Assembly: GCA_900320545.1 (NCBI GenBank)
Contig: ONSU01000030.1
Location: 1-34,338, forward strand
From: an uncultured Bacteroidales bacterium
GTDB taxonomy: Bacteria > Bacteroidota > Bacteroidia > Bacteroidales > UBA932
Length of the DNA: 34,338 nt
Reading direction: 5' to 3'
Below are positions 16,670 to 25,196 of this stretch, in pieces; the stretch's first letter is position 1; the number at the start of each line of letters is the position of its first letter. The position numbers were made by a program, and so were the translations under genes. The notes beneath the pieces were generated by a model, which was not told the DNA's origin, did no database searches, and saw nothing but the letters and a program-made list of their open reading frames with translations.

Positions 16670-17143
16670 TTACTCGGCGGGCGTGAAAATCTTTTCCAGG
16701 GCGCTACCGAGGGATTGGATGGCGCTGTTGAGTTTGTTGGTGTCGACGAGCGACTTGAGCGACCGGTTGATCTCCTCGGAATTGGCTTCGAGCCCTTCGG
16801 AAAGGCCCTTGATGAAGTCGGGGAGCAGCGTGCTGATTTCCTGGACGCCCATCGAGGACTTGATGATGCCGTTCTTGATGAGGAGGGCGTTGTAGCGGCC
16901 CATCGCGCGGACGACCTGCTCTTTCTCGGCCTGGGTGAATTCTTTCCTGGAGTTTTTGTATTCGTCCAGCAGGGCGCGGTATTCGGAGCGGGATTTCTGC
17001 CAGTCTTCCTTGGAATAGTTCTGGCACTCGCTTTCCGTCTTAGCGACGAATTCGTCGATTTTCTGAGGGGTTCCGGCCAGGGCGGCGCAAGCGGTGAGCA
17101 GGGTCAGGAGGCCGGCAAGAATCGCTTTGGAAACAGTTTTCAT
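16670..17143 (-). CDS. Small exported protein (DUF6565-like)
   Basis: A 157-residue protein with an N-terminal signal sequence. LLTAC at residue 19 could be a lipobox; otherwise cleavage after ALAG is likely. The rest is charged and helical: KTESECQNYSKEDW near residues 35-48, EYRALLDEYKNSRKEF near 54-69, and a C-terminal amphipathic stretch. The pattern recalls small periplasmic DUF6565-type proteins of Bacteroidales, whose function is unknown. It precedes the AGCS symporter by 12 bases and may be co-expressed with it. A near-consensus -7 box (TATCTTTA, plus 17166-17173) sits 22 bases upstream of its ATG, divergent from the psuK promoter. Confidence 0.6.
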   Translation of the reverse strand: MKTVSKAILAGLLTLLTACAALAGTPQKIDEFVAKTESECQNYSKEDWQKSRSEYRALLDEYKNSRKEFTQAEKEQVVRAMGRYNALLIKNGIIKSSMGVQEISTLLPDFIKGLSEGLEANSEEINRSLKSLVDTNKLNSAIQSLGSALEKIFTPAE

Positions 17144-17185
17144 TGCTAATTCAGTTTACAGGGGTTAAAGATACGCAAAAAATGT

Positions 17186-17193
17186 TAAATTTG
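17186..17193 (+). promoter_or_regulatory. -7 promoter box of psuK
   Basis: TAAATTTG is an exact TAnnTTTG match that ends nine bases before the psuK ATG; no clear -33 element is visible. The psuK start codon is well fixed by the conserved N-terminus, so the mRNA leader must be very short if this box is used. Confidence 0.5.
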
Positions 17194-17202
17194 TAGTCAA
17201 CT

Positions 17203-18054
17203 ATGAAAATTTGTGTCATCGGCGGGGCCAATGTGGATATAACCGCCGCCTCTTTTTCAAAATTCGTTCCACACGACTCCAATCCCGGCAGCGTGCGCAT
17301 TTCACTCGGCGGCGTCGCGCGGAATATCGCCCACAATCTAGTCCTTCTCGGAGACGACGTCCGTTTCGTGACGCTGTTCGGCAGCGATGAATTCGGGCGG
17401 ATGGTCTCCGCTGACTGCGCGCGTCTAGGAATGGATCTCTGTCTGAGCGCAACGGCCCTCGGTGCGGCCAATTCCTGCTTCGTCAGCATCAACGACGCCG
17501 ACGGCGAGATGCTCGGCGGGATTGCGGATATGGCTGCCGTAGAGGGGATTACGCCCGCTTTCCTGAAGGATCGGATAAAGAAGGTCAACGAGGCGGACGC
17601 AGTCGTCGCCGACAGTAATCTCAGCATCGAATCCCTCGTCTTCCTGATCGACCATTGCTCCGTTCCGCTCTACCTGGACGCCGTGTCGGGCGCCAAGGCC
17701 GTCCGTCTCCGGGACGCCCTTCTCCTTTCGGAACGGAAGCAGGTGCACGCCCTTAAGTGCAACGCCCTCGAGTCCGCCGTCCTGCACGACGCGCCCGGTG
17801 TAGCCCGCCGCTACATCAGCCGTGGCGCAGAAGGGCTCCGCGTGGTGGAGGGCTCCGTCGTGACCGACTTTCCGGCCCTGCCGTGCAAGGTTGTCAACGT
17901 CACCGGCGGAGGAGATGCCCTCTTCGCCGGCATCATCCACGCCGGGGTGAACGCCTCCGTCGCCGAAGCCGCCCGCCTCGGCCTCCTCTGCGCGAAGTAC
18001 GCCGTAGAAAGTCCCGACGCCGTTAACGAAGCGTGGCCGCCCGTGGCCACGTGA
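17203..18054 (+). CDS. psuK: Pseudouridine kinase (PfkB family)
   Basis: A 283-residue PfkB-family sugar kinase that phosphorylates pseudouridine to pseudouridine 5'-phosphate. Visible motifs are the N-terminal GGANVDI (residues 7-13), the glycine-rich first signature GGVARNIAHNLVLLG (36-50) and the second signature VNVTGGGDALFAGI (231-244), with catalytic Asp238. The call is narrowed from generic PfkB to pseudouridine kinase because the next gene is an unmistakable pseudouridine-5'-phosphate glycosidase; together they make ribose 5-phosphate and uracil from RNA-derived pseudouridine. The start codon gives the canonical N-terminus. It is slightly shorter than some family members, with no missing motif. 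Confidence 0.88.
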   Translation: MKICVIGGANVDITAASFSKFVPHDSNPGSVRISLGGVARNIAHNLVLLGDDVRFVTLFGSDEFGRMVSADCARLGMDLCLSATALGAANSCFVSINDADGEMLGGIADMAAVEGITPAFLKDRIKKVNEADAVVADSNLSIESLVFLIDHCSVPLYLDAVSGAKAVRLRDALLLSERKQVHALKCNALESAVLHDAPGVARRYISRGAEGLRVVEGSVVTDFPALPCKVVNVTGGGDALFAGIIHAGVNASVAEAARLGLLCAKYAVESPDAVNEAWPPVAT

Positions 18055-18148
18055 ACCGGAAGGGCCCATTTATGGGAGGGATGGAGGAGCGAAGTTCCGG
18101 AAGTTTCTGGAACTGATACAACATATTTTGGTGATAAATGTAATTGAA

Positions 18149-19060
18149 ATGAATAAGTATTTAGAAGTATCAAGTGAGGTAAAAGCGGCGCTGGAGGCCG
18201 GAAAGCCGGTCGTGGCGCTGGAGTCTACCATCATTTCGCACGGAATGCCGTATCCGCAGAATGTCGAGACGGCGCTGCTTGTGGAGCGGACGATCCGCGA
18301 CAACGGCGCTGTTCCGGCTACCGTCGCCATCATCGGCGGCCGTCTCAAGGCGGGCCTCTCCGAAGCGGAGATCGAATACCTCGGCAAAAAGGGTCGGGGC
18401 GTCGCCAAGGCCTCCCGCCGTGACCTGCCGGTCCTGGTCGCAAAGGGAATGGACGGCGCTACGACGGTTACCACCACGATGATTATCGCGGCGATGGCCG
18501 GCATCAGGGTCTTCGCGACCGGCGGCATCGGCGGCGTACACCGCGGCGCCGAGACCACGATGGACATCTCCGCCGACCTGGAGGAACTGGCTCAGACGCC
18601 CGTGATGGTCATCTGCGCCGGTGCCAAATCCATCCTGGACCTCGGCCTCACGCTGGAATACCTCGAGACCAAGGGCGTCCCCGTCATCGGATACGGGACC
18701 GAGGAATTGCCGGCGTTCTACACCCGCAGGAGCGGCTTCAAGGTCGACTACCGGCTCGATTCCCCCGAAGAACTCGCCGCCGCTTTCCGCGCCAAACTCG
18801 AGATGGGCCTCAGGGGCGGCATGCTCGTCACCAACCCCATTCCGGAGGAGTACTCGATGGACCCGGAAGTCATCGGCGCGGCCATCGACAAGGCCGTTCG
18901 GGAAGCGAAGGAGCAGGGAATTCACGGCAAGGAGACCACTCCGTTCCTGCTCGCCCGCATCAAAGATATTACCGGCGGTGACAGTCTCGCCTCCAACATC
19001 CAGCTGGTGCTGAACAACGCCCGGCTCGCGGCGAGAACGGCCGCTGCGCTAAGTCGTTAA
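18149..19060 (+). CDS. psuG: Pseudouridine-5'-phosphate glycosidase
   Basis: A 303-residue enzyme that reversibly cleaves the C-C glycosidic bond of pseudouridine 5'-phosphate to uracil and ribose 5-phosphate. Highly conserved blocks are ALESTIISHGMPYPQN (residues 23-38, containing the active-site Glu), TTVTTT (105-110), FATGGIGGVHRG (122-133), the lysine in VICAGAKSILD (Lys160) and GYGTEELPAFY (181-191). It is full length. The ATG at 18149 is chosen over an upstream TTG at 18128. The 94-base gap after psuK contains a small hairpin (AGTTCC...GGAACT) and an imperfect -7-like TATTTTG, so psuG may be co-transcribed with psuK or have its own weak promoter. Confidence 0.95.
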   Translation: MNKYLEVSSEVKAALEAGKPVVALESTIISHGMPYPQNVETALLVERTIRDNGAVPATVAIIGGRLKAGLSEAEIEYLGKKGRGVAKASRRDLPVLVAKGMDGATTVTTTMIIAAMAGIRVFATGGIGGVHRGAETTMDISADLEELAQTPVMVICAGAKSILDLGLTLEYLETKGVPVIGYGTEELPAFYTRRSGFKVDYRLDSPEELAAAFRAKLEMGLRGGMLVTNPIPEEYSMDPEVIGAAIDKAVREAKEQGIHGKETTPFLLARIKDITGGDSLASNIQLVLNNARLAARTAAALSR

Positions 19061-19080
19061 CCCTTAAATCGTTATATATC

Positions 19081-19488
19081 ATGTTGCGAACCAACCGCGG
19101 ACTTGCAAAATTCTTCTTTCTCTCCATCCTCACTTTCGGCATCTACGGACTTGTCGTCCTGTGTCATATATCCGAGGAGATCAACCAGGTCGCTTCCCGG
19201 CGCGACGGGAAACAGACGATGCATTATGCGCTGATTTTTTTCCTGCTCAATGCCGTAACGCTCGGCATCGCCCAGATTGTCTGGTATCATAAACTCTCGA
19301 ACCGGATGGGGGAGGAGTTGATGGCCCGGGGCATCGCTTACAGTTTCGACGCGGGAACCTACTGGGGCTGGAATATTTTCGGCACCCTGATCCTTGTGGG
19401 GCCGTTTATCTATTACTACAAGTTCTTCAAGTCGATGAACCTGATCAACGCCGCCTACAACAAAGAGCACGGCGTGCTGGCCGTTTAG
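19081..19488 (+). CDS. DUF4234 membrane protein
   Basis: A 135-residue small membrane protein with three hydrophobic segments: about residues 8-29 (FFFLSILTFGIYGLVVLC), 48-68 and 95-115. The motif LTFGIYGL near the start, with H-ISEEINQVA after the first helix and the second half repeating the pattern (LNAVTLGIAQIVWYHKL), is typical of DUF4234. Function unknown. It lies 20 bases after psuG and is followed by a strong terminator, so it ends that transcription unit. Confidence 0.8.
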   Translation: MLRTNRGLAKFFFLSILTFGIYGLVVLCHISEEINQVASRRDGKQTMHYALIFFLLNAVTLGIAQIVWYHKLSNRMGEELMARGIAYSFDAGTYWGWNIFGTLILVGPFIYYYKFFKSMNLINAAYNKEHGVLAV

Positions 19489-19518
19489 TGGAATGTATTG
19501 AATTACAGGGTTTTATTG

Positions 19519-19553
19519 AAAAGGCCTTACTCGAAAACGAGTAAGGCCTTTTT
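19519..19553. terminator. Bidirectional intrinsic terminator
   Basis: A perfect 15-base-pair stem if the flanking A/T bases are counted (AAAAGGCCTTACTCG with its complement), with an AAAA loop, flanked by A and T runs. It sits between the converging DUF4234 gene (+) and mutY (-) and can end transcription in both directions. Confidence 0.92.
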
Positions 19554-19584
19554 CGTAAGTGTCTGGTTACAAGATAGTTGTGGT

Positions 19585-20580
19585 TTACGCTTGCTCCAGA
19601 AGGTTATGGATGAGCCGGGGGAGGGCGTAGTCGGAGAGGGCGGATTCCGGGATCCAGATGTATTCCGGCGGGAGATCGGGCCGCACGGCGGTCTCGCAGA
19701 GGTACAGGTCTGCGTAAAGGGTCTGGTGCGTGAGCTGGTGGCGGACGCCGGTGCGGATCGGGGTGATCTTGCCGTCATTCGGGAGTCGATTCGGTGCCCC
19801 TTCGATCAGATACGGCTCCCAGAGGCCCTGCCAGATGTCGCCGGCGCCGCGACGGTGGATGGCGGTCATCCCTTCACATCTGAAATAAATATAAGTGAAT
19901 CGGCGCTCCCGGATCGCGGGGCCGGCTTTTTTCACCGGCAGCGAAGTCACGCGGCCCGCCCGGAGGGCGACGCATTCCCCGGCGAAGGGGCAGTGCGGGC
20001 AGTCGGGATTCTGCGGCGTGCAGGCCGTCGCCCCGAAGTCCATCATCGCCTGGTTGAAATCCCCGGGCCGTTCCGGAGGCAGCAGCGACTGCGCCAGGGC
20101 GGTGAACCGCTTTTTCGCGGCGGTTGTCCCGACGGGCGTATCGATACCGTAAATCCTTGACAGAACGCGATATACATTCCCGTCAACGACGGCGGCGGGG
20201 ATGTCGAAAGCGAAGGATCCGATGGCTGCGGCGGTGTAGTCCCCGACGCCCTTCAGCGCCCGGATTCCCTCCAGCGTCGAAGGGAAAGCGCCGAGCGAGA
20301 CAATCTGCCTTGCTGCGGCGTGCAGGTTGCGTGCACGGCTGTAGTATCCGAGTCCCTGCCAGAGGAGCAGCACCTCGTCTTCGCTGGCGGCGGCCAGGTC
20401 GCCGACGGTCGGGAAGCGCTCCACAAACCGTTCCCAGTAAGCCGTCCCCTGGGCGATGCGCGTCTGCTGGAGGATGATTTCGCTGAGCCAGATCCGGTAC
20501 GGATCCCGCGTCCGCCTCCAGGGAAGATCCCGTCCGGAGGCCGCATACCAGGTCAGCAATTTTTCCGCAAACGGCGTCAT
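19585..20580 (-). CDS. mutY: A/G-specific adenine glycosylase
   Basis: A 331-residue DNA-repair enzyme that removes adenine mispaired with 8-oxoguanine. Motifs: SEIILQQTR (residues 33-41, with catalytic Glu34), GLGYYSRARNLH (76-87), the helix-hairpin-helix GVGDYTAAAI (111-120) and catalytic Asp133 in VDGNVYR. The four cysteines of the 4Fe-4S cluster are C187, C194, C197 and C203 (spacing C-X6-C-X2-C-X5-C). The C-terminal NUDIX-like 8-oxoG-recognition domain follows from about residue 220. The start ATG at 20580 overlaps the stop of the DUF4954 gene as ATGA, so the two are translationally coupled. Confidence 0.95.
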   Translation of the reverse strand: MTPFAEKLLTWYAASGRDLPWRRTRDPYRIWLSEIILQQTRIAQGTAYWERFVERFPTVGDLAAASEDEVLLLWQGLGYYSRARNLHAAARQIVSLGAFPSTLEGIRALKGVGDYTAAAIGSFAFDIPAAVVDGNVYRVLSRIYGIDTPVGTTAAKKRFTALAQSLLPPERPGDFNQAMMDFGATACTPQNPDCPHCPFAGECVALRAGRVTSLPVKKAGPAIRERRFTYIYFRCEGMTAIHRRGAGDIWQGLWEPYLIEGAPNRLPNDGKITPIRTGVRHQLTHQTLYADLYLCETAVRPDLPPEYIWIPESALSDYALPRLIHNLLEQA

Positions 20581-22528
20581 TCTGCCTGCAGGCGTGCGAT
20601 CGCGTCCTCGCCGAGGGCGTTTTTGACCTCGATGTGCGTGAGAACGGCCTTGACAAAGGCGTTGCTTTCGAAATCCCCGCGCACGTTCTCAAAATCTTTC
20701 TCCTTGATTTCGCGGGAGCCGTCGGCGCCGAAGCCGGTCATCGAGGCCAGGGAGAATTCCTTCCGGGCGTCTTCATACAGCATCCGGTCGAGGTCGGTCA
20801 CGGCGGTCTGCCATCTGCGGATGATGTCGACGGCCTCCGACCGGGTCATCCGCGCGGGATCGATTCCGAAGAATTCCGCGAAGCGCTCGTAGGCCCAGGT
20901 CCATTCGTAGGAATAGTAGTGTGCGTGCATTTCGCGGAAAGCGGCGTTCACGGCCTCCGCGGTGGCGACTTCGCCCTTTTCGATGGCGTTCATCAGGGCG
21001 GCGATTTCACTCTTCGGGGCGATCAGTCCGCTGATATCCGCCCAGTCGCCCTTGCCGACGGCAGTGTCCGGAGCGAGCGCGGCCTGCATCTGCGCGTCGG
21101 AGGTGTAGGTCTTCTCTCCGAGCCGGCTGATGAGCGAGTTGCCGAGGAATTTGGTGATGGCCATTTCGTAATATCCGATGCCCTTGACGAGCGAACGGTT
21201 GCGGATCTTCGTGCTGTGATAGGCGTATTCTTCCGAAAGGATGCCCGAGGCGTACTGGAGATTTTTCAGGAGCTTGATCCCCTTGAACATCTTCTGGATG
21301 GTGTAGGGACTCAGCAGGTTGTAGTTGATGAGATCCAGCCGGTCGGGGTCGGTGCGTTTGTCGCGGCGGGGCCACTTCTGGGCGTCACGGATCGTGCCGA
21401 CGCTGCGGAGGTTCACGCCCGGCACCAGATAGGTGGCGTTGTTCTGCTCGATGATGTACGAGAAGGGGAGTGACGTGGTGTCGGAATGGGTGACGTGCCG
21501 TCCCATAACCAGCGAGAAGGCCCCCACGCGGGAAGGCCAGAGGATGTACGAATCGGAAGCCGTCTTGGCGCCCCGCTCGAGGATACCCTGGTGGATGGGG
21601 CCGAGTTTGTACATATGGTTGCTCTGGTTGGAGCCGCTGCCCGCATTCATGAAGGAGAACATACCCGCGATGAGGAGGGTGGACTTGTGGTGCGTCACGG
21701 TGAACGGTCCGGCGAAGATGGCGCAGGCCTCGCCGTTTTCGCCCTGGCAGTTGGAGAAGAAGAGCGAATCGGAGGCCGAATAGCCGTGTCCGAGCCGGCA
21801 GGCCTGTCCGACGAAGCAGCGGGTGAGGGTGGTGTTGTCCTCGACCCGGCTTCCGCTCGAGAGGATGAAGTCCTCGGCCACGACGCCGTATCCGACCAGG
21901 ACCGGGGCCTCCGGCTTGCTGTTGATGCTGCCGTTGTGGAGCCGTCCGGCGCCGTTGATGGTGCAGGCGTCTCCGATCTGGACCGAAGTGATCGCCCCGG
22001 TATTGCGGATGGTGACGCCGTCGCCGATATGGCCGGTGTCGCTCCGGCGGGATTCGGCATAGCCGAGCGCCATTTCACGGAGTTTTTCCGTCAGGACGGG
22101 ACGGTGCCGGTACATCGCCATCATATAGGCCGTCTGGGCGCCGAGGATATCGGTGATCACGACCTCGCGGCCGCCGGTCTCATTGAGGACCGAGACCTCG
22201 ACTCCGTTGCCGAAGGAGGACCCCGGCTCGGTCACGATGACGTCCACGTTCTCGATGAGGGTCCGCCCGCCGATCTCGTATCCGGCGATGTATCCCCGGA
22301 TGTTTTCGATGCAGCAGTCGTCCCCGACCGTGACGTTATGCAGCGTGGCGTCTCCCCGCTGAATCGGCCGAACCGGACTTCGCCGCTGAAACGGACGTTG
22401 TGGATGCGCCCTAGCGAGGCGGGGTCTTCGCCGGTGAAGAAAACTTTGCTCCAGTCTTCGGCTTCGCATCCCTGCGCGAGAAGCAGGGCGATCTCGTCCT
22501 GCGAGAGTGGTCTGTATTCTTTGTCCAT
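20577..22528 (-). pseudogene. DUF4954 family protein, interrupted by a single-base frameshift
   Basis: The N-terminus starts at 22528 (PLSQDEIALLLAQGC) and reads to RFGRFSGE. The rest (GDATLHNVTVGDDCCIENI onward, to 20577) is in the next frame. Adding one G to the four-G run at plus-strand 22354-22357 joins them as FSGGDATLHN and gives about 650 residues, the usual family length. The body has a hexapeptide-repeat left-handed beta-helix (VTIRNTGAITSVQIGD, CTINGAGRLHNG), typical of acyltransferase-like proteins, then conserved HHKSTLLIAGMFSFMNAGSGSN-type sequence (quoted only in part: GMFSFMNAGSGSN) and a helical C-terminal domain. The molecular function is unknown, possibly sugar-nucleotide acyl transfer. 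It is the first gene of an operon with mutY. Either the base is missing from the assembly or the gene is truly broken. Confidence 0.82.
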
Positions 22529-22550
22529 TGTCAGAATTCTTCTTGAAAAC

Positions 22551-22581
22551 TTTGCAAAGATAGCACAAATCGTTATATTTG
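22551..22581 (+). promoter_or_regulatory. Promoter of the alpha/beta-hydrolase gene
   Basis: TTTG at 22551-22554, 19 bases, then TATATTTG at 22574-22581; both elements match the Bacteroidetes consensus. Within the same region CAAAGATA (22555-22562) is the -7 box of the divergent DUF4954-mutY operon, so the two transcription units share a promoter region of about 30 bases. Confidence 0.7.
22555..22562 (-). promoter_or_regulatory. -7 promoter box of the DUF4954-mutY operon
   Basis: Read leftward this is TATCTTTG, 26 bases before the ATG at 22528. No perfect -33 element is visible at the expected distance (around 22583). Confidence 0.6.
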
Positions 22582-22620
22582 TTCAATTTTTTGACAACCA
22601 TATAATATTAACACCACAGA

Positions 22621-23598
22621 ATGAGAAAAATTCTTCGCGCTGCGGCCGTCCTGATGGCCGTCATTTCCCTGAACAGCTGCTTTGTCGGCAAGTATATGTG
22701 CAATTATGCGCTGAAATTCACCCCCCACGGCATCGAGGACATCGAGCGGACGCGCCACAAGGCGGATTCCCTCCTTCCGGGCAGCACCGCCTGGTATGAC
22801 GCTCTCAAGGCCGCGGGGACGCTGAAAGACACCACCATCGTCGGTTACCAGGACGCCAGAATCCACGCCTGCTATGTCCCGGCCGCCGATCCCGCCGCCG
22901 CGCAGGGAACCGCGATCGTCGTACACGGCTACAGCGACAACCATTTCGTCTTCCTTTACCTGGTGCGGATGTACCGGGACGAATTCAACTATAACGTCCT
23001 CTTCCCGGATCTGCAGTATCACGGCTATTCGGAAGGCGATTATTCCCACATGGGCTGGTATGACCGGCTGGATATGCTGAAATGGATCGAGGTCGCCCAC
23101 GGCATCTTCCAGGACGATTTCATGGTGCTCCACGGCGTATCGATGGGCGCAGCCACCGTGATGATGACCAGCGGCGAGACCCTTCCCGAGTATGTCCGCG
23201 CCTTTGTCGAGGACTGCGGCTATTCCTCCGTCTGGGATCAGTTCGCCGCCAACCTCAAGCAGAGTTTCCACATGCCTCCGTTCCCGATTCTCACCAGCGC
23301 CAGCATCGTCTGCAAAAAGCGTTACGGCTGGTCATTCAAGGAGGCCTCCTGCGTCGACCAGCTGGCCAAGTGCGACAGGCCGATGCTCTTTATCCACGGT
23401 GACGCCGACGACTTTGTCCCGTTCTCCCATCTGCAGAAGAATTTCGACGCCAAGAAGAATGGCTACAAGGATATGTGGGTGGCGGAAGGCGCCGTGCACG
23501 CCAATGCATTCGCGAAACATCCCGAGGAGTACAAGCGGAAGGTCGCCGGATTCCTCGAGACGGTACGCAATATCCTCGAAGCGGATAAGTATCTCTAG
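22621..23598 (+). CDS. Alpha/beta-hydrolase lipoprotein
   Basis: A 325-residue probable lipoprotein (lipobox SLNSC, Cys20) with an alpha/beta-hydrolase domain. The oxyanion-side motif HGYSDN is at residues 102-107, the nucleophile elbow GVSMGA at 172-177 (Ser174), an acid in GDADDFVP (Asp263 or Asp264) and the catalytic His in AVHANAF (His293), a complete triad. Proteins of this type (serine aminopeptidase S33-like, related to bacterial FrsA/BAAT-like hydrolases) cleave esters or small amides in the envelope; the substrate is unknown. It is monocistronic and well promoted. Its stop codon shares CTAG with the stop of the converging DUF1846 gene. Confidence 0.85.
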   Translation: MRKILRAAAVLMAVISLNSCFVGKYMCNYALKFTPHGIEDIERTRHKADSLLPGSTAWYDALKAAGTLKDTTIVGYQDARIHACYVPAADPAAAQGTAIVVHGYSDNHFVFLYLVRMYRDEFNYNVLFPDLQYHGYSEGDYSHMGWYDRLDMLKWIEVAHGIFQDDFMVLHGVSMGAATVMMTSGETLPEYVRAFVEDCGYSSVWDQFAANLKQSFHMPPFPILTSASIVCKKRYGWSFKEASCVDQLAKCDRPMLFIHGDADDFVPFSHLQKNFDAKKNGYKDMWVAEGAVHANAFAKHPEEYKRKVAGFLETVRNILEADKYL

Positions 23599-25070
23599 CG
23601 GGCTGTCCGGATTTTCTTGACCGGATCGCAGGTGAGGCCGATGCCGAGCTTGTTGAAGGTCTTACGGTCCACTTCACTGAGCATTACAGTGGAGTGGACT
23701 TGTGCTCCGTGGAGGTTCGGAAGCTGTTCGAGCGCCAGGGCGCAGTTCTCGTCGATGAGACTCATCATCGAGATGGCGACGAGCACTTCGTCGGTGTGCA
23801 GGCGCGGATTGCGGCCGTGGAGGTAGGTGACCTTCGTCTTCTGGATCGGCGCGATCATCGTCTGGGGAATGAGTTTGACGTTATGCGCGATGCCGGCGAG
23901 GTGCTTCAGCGCGTTCAGCAGGAGGGCGGCGCTGGGGCCGAGCAGGGAACTCGTCGCGGCCGTGAGTATGGTGCCGTCGCTGAGTTCGATGGCGGCGGTG
24001 GCGACACCGGACTCGTCGAGCCGCTGCTTGGCGGCGACGGTGGTCTTGCGGTCGGCGGTGGAGATGCGAGCCTTCTTCATCAGCAGGGCGATCTTGTTGA
24101 CTTCGCTCTCGGCGGCCTTGCCTTCGGCCAGATTGCACAGCGCGGTATAATATCGGCGGATGATTTCCTGCAGGGATGCTTCCCGGCATACCTCGTCATC
24201 CGAAATGCAGGACCCGATCATATTGACGCCCATATCGGTGGGGGACTTGTACGGGGAACTGCCGTAGATGTCCTCGAACAGGGCGTTCATCACCGGGAAA
24301 ATCTCGATGTCGCGGTTGTAGTTGACGGCCATCTCGCCGTAGGCGTCCAGATGGAAGGGATCGATCATGTTGACGTCCTCGAGGTCGGCCGTGGCGGCCT
24401 CGTAGGCGATGTTGACGGGATGGCTGAGAGGAAGGTTCCAGACGGGGAAGGTTTCGAATTTGGCGTATCCCGCCTTGATCCCCCGCTTGTTCTCCTGGTA
24501 TAACTGGCTCAGGCAGACGGCCATCTTGCCGCTGCCGGGCCCGGGGGCGGTGACCACCACCAGCGGCCGGGAAGTCTTGACATAGTCGTTCTTGCCGAAT
24601 CCTTCTTCGGAATCGATCAGGGCGACGTTGTTGGGGTAGCCCTCGATGGTGTGGTGATAGTAGACGGTGATGCCCATCTTCTCGAGGCGCTTGCGGTAGG
24701 CGTCGGCGCTGGACTGGCCGTTGTAGTGGGTGACGACCACGCTGTTGACGCTGAATCCGCGGGCGATGAATTCATCCCTCAGGCGCAGGACGTCCACGTC
24801 GTAGGTGATGCCGAGGTCGCTGCGGACCTTATTTTTCTCGATGTCGACGGCGCTGATGACGATGACGATTTCGAGCTCGTCCCTGAGGCAGGTGAGCATC
24901 GAGAATTTGCTGTCCGGCTGGAAACCCGGCAGGACGCGGCTGGCATGGTAGTCGTCGAAAAGTTTACCGCCGAATTCGAGGTAGAGTTTGCCCTCGAACT
25001 GGGAGATCCGCTGCTTGATGCGCTCGGACTGGATCCTGATGTATTTCGCGTTGTCGAACCCGTATTCCAT
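23595..25070 (-). CDS. DUF1846 family protein
   Basis: A 491-residue cytoplasmic protein of the DUF1846 family. It begins GFDNAKYIRIQSERIKQRI, as family members do, and has LYLEFGGKLFDDYHASRVLPGF-type sequence at residues 29-50 (core FGGKLFDDYHA), a nucleotide-binding-like loop APGPGSGK at 175-182 and NAFVPVMNAL-like IFPVMNALFEDI near 260. C-terminal motifs include TYLHGRNPRLHTDEVL. Structures of relatives show two domains, but the reaction is not known to me; a putative ATP-dependent role rests only on the glycine-rich loop. Complete at both ends. The promoter at 25099-25106 is divergent from that of the next operon. Confidence 0.9.
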   Translation of the reverse strand: MEYGFDNAKYIRIQSERIKQRISQFEGKLYLEFGGKLFDDYHASRVLPGFQPDSKFSMLTCLRDELEIVIVISAVDIEKNKVRSDLGITYDVDVLRLRDEFIARGFSVNSVVVTHYNGQSSADAYRKRLEKMGITVYYHHTIEGYPNNVALIDSEEGFGKNDYVKTSRPLVVVTAPGPGSGKMAVCLSQLYQENKRGIKAGYAKFETFPVWNLPLSHPVNIAYEAATADLEDVNMIDPFHLDAYGEMAVNYNRDIEIFPVMNALFEDIYGSSPYKSPTDMGVNMIGSCISDDEVCREASLQEIIRRYYTALCNLAEGKAAESEVNKIALLMKKARISTADRKTTVAAKQRLDESGVATAAIELSDGTILTAATSSLLGPSAALLLNALKHLAGIAHNVKLIPQTMIAPIQKTKVTYLHGRNPRLHTDEVLVAISMMSLIDENCALALEQLPNLHGAQVHSTVMLSEVDRKTFNKLGIGLTCDPVKKIRTAR

Positions 25071-25098
25071 AGAGAAAAAGATTAATAAATACGGGTTA

Positions 25099-25106
25099 CA
25101 AAGTTA
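25099..25106 (-). promoter_or_regulatory. -7 promoter box of the DUF1846 gene
   Basis: Plus-strand CAAAGTTA reads leftward as TAACTTTG, an exact TAnnTTTG match 28 bases before the ATG at 25070. A partial -33 (ATTG, plus-strand CAAT at 25127-25130) lies 20 bases upstream. Confidence 0.55.
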
Positions 25107-25172
25107 ACCAAATTATCTTGAAATCACAATGCCCCTCCGCTTTTCCCTTGCTGAAAAACCGATAAATCTTAT

Positions 25173-25180
25173 TATCTTTG
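25173..25180 (+). promoter_or_regulatory. -7 promoter box of the lipoprotein-exonuclease-methyltransferase-patatin operon
   Basis: TATCTTTG, 16 bases before the ATG at 25197. The -33 element is weak (CTTG ending at 25150). Confidence 0.6.
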
Positions 25181-25196
25181 TAGGTTAATTTGTGCT

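Noticed and set aside
17203-18054. Ribokinase or fructokinase
   Set aside because: PfkB motifs alone would allow it, but the adjacent psuG makes pseudouridine kinase more likely.
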